Assembly: GCF_004336745.1 (NCBI RefSeq)
Contig: NZ_SJXD01000025.1
Coordinates: 496,001 to 560,000 of the forward strand
Reading direction: 5' to 3'
Length of the DNA: 64,000 bases
DNA from: Roseococcus sp. SYP-B2431
GTDB lineage: Bacteria; Pseudomonadota; Alphaproteobacteria; Acetobacterales; Acetobacteraceae
Made by a program: the position numbers and the translations under genes. The notes under the pieces were generated by a model that did no database searches, was not told the origin of the DNA, and saw only the letters and a list, made by a program, of their open reading frames with translations. The stretch's first letter is position 1, and every line of letters begins with the position of its first letter. Positions 58,333-64,000 of this stretch are shown here, in pieces.

Positions 58333-58899
58333 ATGCGCCTGAACCTGTTCGAGATGCTGGCCGTCATGGCCTTCGCCACGCCCGCGCTCGCGCAGGTTCC
58401 GGACGGCGCTTCGGTCGCCCGGACCACGAGCGTCCGCGCGACCGTGGAATCGGTGGACCAGAGGACGCGCCAGATCGTGCTGAGCGACGCGGAGGGCGGC
58501 ATCGAGACCGTCGTGGCCCATCCCAGCATCCGGCGACTTGCCGAGATTCGGCCCGGCGACGCCGTGGTCGTCGAATACGGCGAGGCACTGGCCGTATCGC
58601 TGGCCAATCCCGCGGATGGGGCGCCAGCGATGGGCGAGGGGGTGGCCGCCGCCCGCGCGCAGCCGCGCCTGCCCCCGGGCGGCGCGGTCGCCGGCGGCAT
58701 CCGGGCCCGGGTCGTGATCGGCGCCGTGGATGCCCGGACCGGCACGGTGACCTTCACCGGGCCGAAGGGCGTGCAGCGCCGCGTGCGGCCTCAACGGCCC
58801 GAGATGGTGGATTTCGCCCGCGGCCTCCGGCCGGGGCAGCAGGTGGATATCGTCTACGGCGAGGCGATCGCCATGCGCGTGGAGCCGATGCGCCGGTAG
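58333..58899 (+). CDS. Periplasmic hypothetical protein with duplicated OB-like unit
   Basis: 188 residues from ATG 58333 (GGGAG upstream). Signal peptide about 1-20 (ending ALAQ). Two similar units follow: TVESVDQRTRQIVLSDAEGGIETVVAHP...RPGDAVVVEYGEALAV and VIGAVDARTGTVTFTGPKGVQRRVRP...RPGQQVDIVYGEAIAM. Internal duplication of a small beta-barrel is a reasonable reading. Upstream of the HlyD-type gene by 35 bp on the same strand; probably one operon. No function known. Confidence 0.8.
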   Translation: MRLNLFEMLAVMAFATPALAQVPDGASVARTTSVRATVESVDQRTRQIVLSDAEGGIETVVAHPSIRRLAEIRPGDAVVVEYGEALAVSLANPADGAPAMGEGVAAARAQPRLPPGGAVAGGIRARVVIGAVDARTGTVTFTGPKGVQRRVRPQRPEMVDFARGLRPGQQVDIVYGEAIAMRVEPMRR

Positions 58900-58934
58900 C
58901 GGGACGGGCGGAGCCGGTCGGGATCGAGGCGACC

Positions 58935-60041
58935 ATGGCGGAAGCGGCCGGAACGAACGGGGCGGTCGCGGCCAGGCCCGCGCGGCGACGCCTGTCCGCG
59001 CGCGGCCTGGCCCTTCTGGTGCTGATGGCGCTGGTCGTCTTCTTCGCCGTGACGATCGCCATGGAGCGGCGCACGCCCTCGACGGCTCAGGCGCGGGTCC
59101 AGGCCTACGTCATCTCGATGGCGCCGGAGGTGCCGGGCCGCGTCGCCGAGGTCGCCGCCGCGGACAATTCCCTCGTCGCCGCCGGCCGGCTGTTGTTCCG
59201 CATCGACGCCCGGCCCTACGAGATCGCCGTCGAGCAGGCGGAAGCCCGGCTGGCCGGCGTTGGCCAGTCGTTGGGCGCCAGCGTCTCCTCCATCGATGCC
59301 GCCCAGGCCCGGGTGGTGGACGCGCTCGCCAATCGCGACAACATCCGTCAGCAGGCGGGCCGGGTCATGCAGCTGGTCCAGCGCGGCGTCTACCCGCAGG
59401 CGCGCTACGACGAGGCGCGCGCGGGGCTCGACCGCAGCGAGGCGGCCGTGGCCGCCGCGGAGGCCGAGCTGGAAAGGGCGCGGCGGGAGCTGGGCTCGGC
59501 CGAGGCGGACAATCCGCAGATGCGCGAGGCGCTGGCCGCCCTGGAACGCGCCCGTCTCGACCTCTCGCGCACCCGGGTCCTCGCGCCGGCCGACGGCGTG
59601 GTGACGAACCTGCAGCTCGCGCCGGGGCAATATGTCGCCGCCGGCCATGCGGCGCTGACCTTCCTGGACGCCGGAACGATATGGCTCAATGCAGAATTCA
59701 AGGAGAACAGCCTGGAGTATCTGCGCGCCGGCAACCGGGCCGAGGTGGTCTTCGACACCTTTCCGGGCCGCGTCTTCCCGATGCGGGTCGAGAGCGTCGG
59801 CTGGGGCGTCGCCTCGGGCGCCGCGCCCGCGGCCGGCCTGCCCACGGTCCGCAACGACACCGGTTGGGTGCGCGAGGCGCAGCGGTTTCCGGTGCGGCTG
59901 GTCTTCGCCGGCGAGAGGCCGCGCGGCATCCGGCACGGCTCCCAGGCGCATGTCGTCGTCTATGCCCGCGACAATCCGGTGGTGAACGCGCTGGGGAGGC
60001 TCTGGATCCGGCTCGTCGCGGTGCTGACCTATGTCAGCTAG
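58935..60041 (+). CDS. HlyD-family periplasmic adaptor (EmrA/AaeA type)
   Basis: 368 residues from ATG 58935. Membrane helix about 26-46, beta-barrel/lipoyl halves (ISMAPEVPGRVAEVAAADNSLV... and LDLSRTRVLAPADGVVTNLQLAPGQYV), with a coiled-coil hairpin about 95-195 (Ala/Arg/Glu-rich). Closest in layout to AaeA/EmrA. Ten-nt overlap with the next gene, a DUF2955 membrane protein, as in aromatic-acid type exporters. Confidence 0.9.
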   Translation: MAEAAGTNGAVAARPARRRLSARGLALLVLMALVVFFAVTIAMERRTPSTAQARVQAYVISMAPEVPGRVAEVAAADNSLVAAGRLLFRIDARPYEIAVEQAEARLAGVGQSLGASVSSIDAAQARVVDALANRDNIRQQAGRVMQLVQRGVYPQARYDEARAGLDRSEAAVAAAEAELERARRELGSAEADNPQMREALAALERARLDLSRTRVLAPADGVVTNLQLAPGQYVAAGHAALTFLDAGTIWLNAEFKENSLEYLRAGNRAEVVFDTFPGRVFPMRVESVGWGVASGAAPAAGLPTVRNDTGWVREAQRFPVRLVFAGERPRGIRHGSQAHVVVYARDNPVVNALGRLWIRLVAVLTYVS

Positions 60042-61080
60042 CGCCGCCGCCGGCCTGGACCAAGGCGAGGCCGGCCGACGGCAGGCGCTGCGCATCGGCC
60101 TCGCCGTCGCCTTCGGCATGACCGCCGCCGTCCTGTCCGGATCGCCGCTGCCCTTCCTGGCGCCGGTCTTCGCCGCGCAGTTCCTGGCCACGAGCCGCGC
60201 TCCGCTGGGCCTGGGGCAGGCGGCGATCACCACGGCCTTCATCGCCGCGACGGGCCAGGCGCTGTCGCTGCTCGCCGGCCTGACGGGCGGCAATCCCGGC
60301 CTCTTCGTGCTGCTGCTCTGGCTGGTCTACCTGGGCTGCTTCACGGCGCAGGCCCGCGGCAAGGGCGGGCCGCTGCCGATGCTGCTGCTGACCATCGGCG
60401 TGATCGTGCCCCTGGCGGACATGCTGCACGGCGACCTCGACCGCTCGATGATCGCCATGCTCGCCGTCGCCGTCGCGGCCGGCGCCGCGCTCTCCTGGGC
60501 GGCCCACGCCGTCCTGCCCGATCCCGGCGGCCCGGCCCCGGCGCCGCCCGCCATCCCGGCCGATCCCGGCCTGGGGCGGCCCGCCGTGAGCGCGGCCATC
60601 CTCGCCGGCGCCGTGGTGCTCTGCCTCGTGGAGCCGCGGCTGCACTCGGCCATCGTGCTGCCGGTGACGGTGGCCACCATCCTCGCCCGGCTGGAATTCG
60701 CGCGCAGCCTGGAGACGGCGATGGGCCTCGTTCTCGTGAACATCGCCGGCGGCGTCGCGGCGTCCTGCGCCTTTGCCGTCATCGAGCTGCGGCCGGACGT
60801 GCCGGTCCTCTTCCTGACCCTGCTCGGCGCGGGGCTGCTCTTCGGCCATGGGGCGGCGCAGCCCGGGAAGGGCGCCGTGTATGCCGGCTCGCTCGCCATC
60901 TTCCTGATCCTGCTCGGGCTCGGCCTCTCGCCCCTGCCGGGCAGCACGGCGGACTCCTTCGCGAGCCGGATCGCCTATGTCACCGCCGGCGCGATCGGCA
61001 CGCTCTGGGCCTGCGCGCTGCTCTGGCCCCGGCCCGCCCTGTCCTCTCACGCGAAGGAGACGCCCCATGGCCAGCCTTGA
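60031..61080 (+). CDS. DUF2955/FUSC-like membrane protein
   Basis: 349 residues with about ten hydrophobic segments in two similar halves: AVAFGMTAAVLSGSPLPFLAPVFAAQFLAT and AILAGAVVLCLVEPRLHSAIVLPVTVATILARLEF. This two-half layout matches DUF2955/FUSC (AaeB-like) exporters. With the HlyD adaptor it should form an efflux pump; an outer-membrane factor is not encoded here. Overlaps the HlyD gene (10 nt) and the following gene (14 nt). Confidence 0.88.
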   Translation: MSASAAAGLDQGEAGRRQALRIGLAVAFGMTAAVLSGSPLPFLAPVFAAQFLATSRAPLGLGQAAITTAFIAATGQALSLLAGLTGGNPGLFVLLLWLVYLGCFTAQARGKGGPLPMLLLTIGVIVPLADMLHGDLDRSMIAMLAVAVAAGAALSWAAHAVLPDPGGPAPAPPAIPADPGLGRPAVSAAILAGAVVLCLVEPRLHSAIVLPVTVATILARLEFARSLETAMGLVLVNIAGGVAASCAFAVIELRPDVPVLFLTLLGAGLLFGHGAAQPGKGAVYAGSLAIFLILLGLGLSPLPGSTADSFASRIAYVTAGAIGTLWACALLWPRPALSSHAKETPHGQP

Positions 61081-61603
61081 GACCGCCGCATCCGACGCCC
61101 CGGGGCCCGCCTCCGCGGGATGGCGTTTCAAGCTCGGCATCGCGCTCTTCGCGATCGCCTTCCTGATATGGCTGGCGATCCCGCTGGCCGCTGCGCTGGG
61201 CGTCTCCGCCAGCCGGATCGCCGGGCTGACGGGCACCATCTTCGTCGCCAACAAGCTGATGCTCCTCGCCGTCATCGCCATCCTCGGCAAGTCGGGCTTC
61301 CAGCAGCTGAAGGGGATGGTCTTCGGCCGCGTCGCGAAGCTGGCGCCGGATGCCGTGGTGGGGGCGACCCGCTACAGGATCGGGCTGGTGATGTTCTGCC
61401 TGCCGATCCTCACCGCCTGGCTGGAGCCCTATCTGGACACGATCTGGCCGGGGCTGCGGCCCAATCTCTGGCAGGCCCAGCTGCTGGGCGACTTCATGTT
61501 CGTCGCAAGCTTCTTCGTCCTCGGCGGCAATTTCTGGGGCAAGGTCCGCGCGCTCTTCGTGCGGACGGCGGTCGTCGTGGATCGGGCCGGGGAGGTGGGC
61601 TGA
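61067..61603 (+). CDS. Small membrane protein, transporter-suffix domain
   Basis: 178 residues with four hydrophobic segments (GIALFAIAFLIWLAIPLAAAL, TIFVANKLMLLAVIAIL, IGLVMFCLPILTAWLEPYL, FMFVASFFVLGGNFW). The pattern matches proteins annotated as transporter suffix domain-containing, which accompany FUSC/DUF2955 exporters. Overlaps the previous gene by 14 nt; AAGGAGA precedes the ATG. Presumed accessory of the efflux pump. Confidence 0.8.
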   Translation: MASLETAASDAPGPASAGWRFKLGIALFAIAFLIWLAIPLAAALGVSASRIAGLTGTIFVANKLMLLAVIAILGKSGFQQLKGMVFGRVAKLAPDAVVGATRYRIGLVMFCLPILTAWLEPYLDTIWPGLRPNLWQAQLLGDFMFVASFFVLGGNFWGKVRALFVRTAVVVDRAGEVG

Positions 61604-61803
61604 GGCGCCGGGCGCGTCTGGCGGAAATCGGATAGCCGCCGGCCCCCCGGGCCCCCGAAGATGTTCCTCGCCCGCCGGTTCGCCCAGCAACCGATGGCAC
61701 CCGGGAGGATTTCGGTGGATTCCTTCGCGGCTCCACGCCTCGAGACGGCTCGCCGGCAGGGAGGGGGCGACGGGGCCATGCCGCCGGCGCGAAGCGGGCC
61801 CGC

Positions 61804-62835
61804 ATGACGCCGAAGCCGGCGAACCGCTCCGGGGAGCCTCCTGCCGCCCGGCCTGGTCCCGTGCTGGCGCCCTGGCCCGCGATGATCGCGCTGCGGGCCC
61901 ATCTGAACAGGCGCGTCGTCGCGCAGGGGCACGTCGTCCAGGCCCTCGTCATCGCCCTGCTGGCCGACGGCCACGTGCTGCTCGAAGGCCCGCCCGGACT
62001 GGCCAAGACGCGCGTCGCGACCACGCTCGCCCAGGCGATCGAGGCCGCCTTCCAGCGCATCGCCTTCAGCCCGGGCCTGCGGATCGCCGATCTCATCGGA
62101 ACCTTCGAGGAGGGCGAAGCGCCGGGCGGCCCGCCCCATGTCCCCGGCCCCGTCTTCGCCAACATCCTCCTGGCCGAGGACATCGACCAGGCCTCGCCGG
62201 AGACGCGCCTGGCGCTGCTCGACGCCATGTCGGAGCGCTACGTCGCGGGGAGGGGCAGCGCGACCGACCTGCCCGTCATCTTCTTCGTCTGCGCGACCCA
62301 TGCCCTTCCCGTCCATCATCGCGGAAAGCAGGCGCTCACGCCCGCGGAGCGGGATCGCTTCCTGATGCACCTGCGCATGGCCTATCCCGACGAGGCGGCC
62401 GAGCGTCGCATCCTCGACATGGCGCGGCGGGAGAGCGCCCCGGCGGATCGGCCCGGGCCCGCGCCTGCGGTGCCCATGCCGCTCGCGGTGGTGCTGGCGG
62501 CGCGGGAGATGGTGCGCGACGTCAGGCTCGGCCCCAAGATGCAGCGCCACATCACGTCGCTCGTCGCGGCGACCCGGGGCGGGCCGCCGCAGCCGAACGA
62601 CGTCCGGCGCTGGCTCGCCGCCGGTGCCGGGCCGCGCGCGAGCATCGCCCTGGAGCGCTGCGCGCGCGCGCATGCCTGGCTGGCGGGGCGGCGGCAGGTC
62701 ACGGACCGCGACGTGACGGCGGTGGCGCGCATCGTCCTGCGGCACCGGATCCAGCTCTCGGAAGCGGCGGAGGAAGCGGGCGTCACGGCGGATGCCGTCA
62801 TCGACCAGCTTCTCGGGCGTCCCGCGGAGGCGTGA
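61804..62835 (+). CDS. Orphan MoxR-like AAA+ protein with altered catalytic motifs
   Basis: 343 residues with the MoxR layout. Walker A EGPPGLAKTR (about residue 60) is normal. Walker B reads LLAEDIDQASPETRLALLDAMSE where MoxR proteins have LLADEINRAP: the Asp-Glu order is swapped and Asn is Asp. Sensor 1 reads CATHALPV where FATQNP is usual. ATPase activity is therefore doubtful. No VWA-domain, transglutaminase or DUF58 partner gene, the usual MoxR neighbours, is adjacent. ATG 61804; GTG-free start choice is uncertain. Might be a structural or regulatory remnant. Confidence 0.83.
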   Translation: MTPKPANRSGEPPAARPGPVLAPWPAMIALRAHLNRRVVAQGHVVQALVIALLADGHVLLEGPPGLAKTRVATTLAQAIEAAFQRIAFSPGLRIADLIGTFEEGEAPGGPPHVPGPVFANILLAEDIDQASPETRLALLDAMSERYVAGRGSATDLPVIFFVCATHALPVHHRGKQALTPAERDRFLMHLRMAYPDEAAERRILDMARRESAPADRPGPAPAVPMPLAVVLAAREMVRDVRLGPKMQRHITSLVAATRGGPPQPNDVRRWLAAGAGPRASIALERCARAHAWLAGRRQVTDRDVTAVARIVLRHRIQLSEAAEEAGVTADAVIDQLLGRPAEA

Positions 62836-63009
62836 GGCTCGACCGCGGCGCGCGCGAAAGGGGAAGGCAAGCATTACAGCGCATGGAAAACAGCTTCCTT
62901 CCGTCAGTGGGACGGTATCTATTCGGCGCAACCAGGGAGGGGCGGTGCCACGGAAGCGGCATTCCACGACGGTGTCTCCGTCGTCAGGACGTTCGGCGAT
63001 TTCGATGCC

Positions 63010-63936
63010 ATGGCGGCCGCCCTTCCCGCCTGGGAGCTCGAATTCGCGCGCTTCGACGGGGGCGGCTTCTCCGCCCGCATCGAGATGGCGATGACCGCCC
63101 GGATGCAGATCGCGCGGCTGACGACGGATTCCGCGCTGCTTGCCGCCGGCAGCTCGCCGGCCGGAGCCTCGGGCGCCGCGCTGATCATGTCCGCGCCGCA
63201 GGGGGTCCGCTCGCGCGGCCGGGCGCTGGACGTGGCCACGACGGCGCCTGCGCGCCTGCAGCGAGGCGAGGTCCATTTCGTGACGGCCGGCGCCGTGGAC
63301 CTGATGGTGGTTGCGGCCGACCAGACCCTCTTCGAGCGCCATCTTCACGGCCGCTTCGACCGGGATGCCCGCTCGCTCGGCGCCGACTGGCTTCTCCGCG
63401 CTCCGCCCGGGACCGCCGATTGCGCGGAGCGCGGCCATGCCATCGCCGCCCTGCTGTCGGTGCTTTCGAACCGCGCCGCCCATTCGGCCGAGGCGCGCCA
63501 TCGGCTGCAGGAATGCGTGATGCAGATCCTGTTCGAAGGGCTCGAGACCGATGCCGCGTCGCTGCGCGCGGTGCCGCTGCCGGTGCGGCGGCGGGTGGCC
63601 CGCGCGGCGGAGGAGGTGCTCCGCGCGCGGATCGACGATCCGCCGTCGCTGCGGGAATTGTGCGAGCTGGTCGGCGTGCCCGAGCGCACCTTGCACCACG
63701 CCTTCCAGGAGGCGTTCGGCATGGCGCCGAAGGCCTACCTGCGGGCGCTCCGGCTCTGCGCCGCGCATCGCCGGCTGCGCGCCGGAAAGGGCCCGGTGAC
63801 GGAGGTGGCCGCCGATCTCGGCCTGTTCCATTTCGGCCGCTTTTCCCTGGAGTACCGCGCGATGTTCGGGGAGCCGCCATCGGAGACGCTGCGGCGCGCG
63901 CGGGTCCCGTCGAGGCTCCCCCGGATCGTCTGCTAG
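63010..63936 (+). CDS. AraC-family transcriptional regulator (true N-terminus upstream of 63010)
   Basis: 308 residues from ATG 63010. A C-terminal AraC domain (about 205-300) is clear: SLRELCELVGVPERTLHHAFQEAFGMAPKAYLRALRL, then PVTEVAADLGLFHFGRFSLEYRAMFGEPPSETL. The N-terminal 200 residues form an AraC-type ligand/oligomer domain. The in-frame sequence upstream (AFHDGVSVVRTFGDFDA) looks coding and typical of the family, but has no ATG, GTG or TTG; an ACG at 62950 follows AGGGAGGGG at good distance. The start at 63010 is conservative. Signal and target unknown. Confidence 0.82.
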   Translation: MAAALPAWELEFARFDGGGFSARIEMAMTARMQIARLTTDSALLAAGSSPAGASGAALIMSAPQGVRSRGRALDVATTAPARLQRGEVHFVTAGAVDLMVVAADQTLFERHLHGRFDRDARSLGADWLLRAPPGTADCAERGHAIAALLSVLSNRAAHSAEARHRLQECVMQILFEGLETDAASLRAVPLPVRRRVARAAEEVLRARIDDPPSLRELCELVGVPERTLHHAFQEAFGMAPKAYLRALRLCAAHRRLRAGKGPVTEVAADLGLFHFGRFSLEYRAMFGEPPSETLRRARVPSRLPRIVC

Positions 63937-64000
63937 ATGTTTAGTCCCGCGCGATTCGGATTTCCGGCGCCTTCGCGCCCTCGGTCGTCACGCTTCAGCC

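Noticed and set aside
61661-61807. A 48-codon frame ending in an ATGA overlap with the MoxR-like gene
   Set aside because: No ribosome site beyond GAAG, unremarkable composition; kept out, although the overlap is suggestive.

Overview
The window is GC-rich, densely coding bacterial DNA. Its gene content points to an alphaproteobacterium, most likely Acetobacteraceae of the Roseomonas type. The reasons are many solitary Bug/TTT-type and dipeptide-type binding proteins, an HWE histidine kinase, an alphaproteobacterial FnrL-like regulator next to ccoNOQP-ccoGHIS, and GCGAAGC-loop hairpins between genes. This is inference from protein families; no rRNA or tRNA gene is present to confirm it.

Layout. 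1-405 is the N-terminus of a heavy-metal P-type ATPase. 597-4901 holds a Bug receptor, an AbgB-like M20 amidohydrolase and a peptide-type SBP. 5247-8343 is a signalling island: a Crp-type regulator translationally coupled to a CHASE2 nucleotide cyclase, with a convergent FecR-domain protein and a palindromic operator candidate in front. 8534-17609 is catabolic: an amidase, two adjacent NodB-fold deacetylases (the second with altered metal ligands), an SDR-SBP-SDR run, a TauD dioxygenase, an alpha/beta hydrolase with a Cys nucleophile, and a cupin. 17651-25247 holds small and signalling genes: a V4R protein, a GGDEF-EAL protein, HtpG, an IS5-derived remnant, a stand-alone receiver and an HWE kinase. 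HflX and a PepSY-like secreted protein follow.

27399-30799 is a promoter plus structured leader with a 26-codon uORF, then a small protein, a Bug receptor, an LLM monooxygenase and a CmcJ-like oxygenase. 31154-35016 has a methyltransferase, a YdcF protein, a 56-aa membrane peptide, a haloalkane-dehalogenase-like hydrolase and an enolase-superfamily enzyme. 35087-36595 encodes a RepA_C-like (plasmid initiator-like) protein in an unexpected place. 36663-45368 is a tight three-gene GlgE-pathway operon: GlgE with an extra N-terminal pseudo-GH13 half, TreS-maltokinase, and GlgB. It should convert trehalose through maltose-1-phosphate to branched alpha-glucan.

45590-55264 is the microaerobic respiration block. 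It has a 24-codon Cys/His/Met micro-ORF with an almost perfect Shine-Dalgarno and its own terminator, a DsbD/TauE-like membrane protein, a perfect FNR box, ccoNOQP, ccoGHIS, a small membrane protein, and an FnrL-like [4Fe-4S] regulator that can read that box. 55437-58082 has a histidine phosphatase, NAD(P)HX dehydratase and a third Bug receptor. 58333-61603 is an HlyD/DUF2955 efflux operon. The window closes with an orphan, motif-degenerate MoxR-like AAA protein and an AraC regulator that lacks a canonical start at its conserved N-terminus.

The strongest candidates for something undescribed are the 45590 micro-gene, the leader at 27427-27630, the Crp-cyclase-FecR circuit, the deacetylase pair, and the RepA-like protein.
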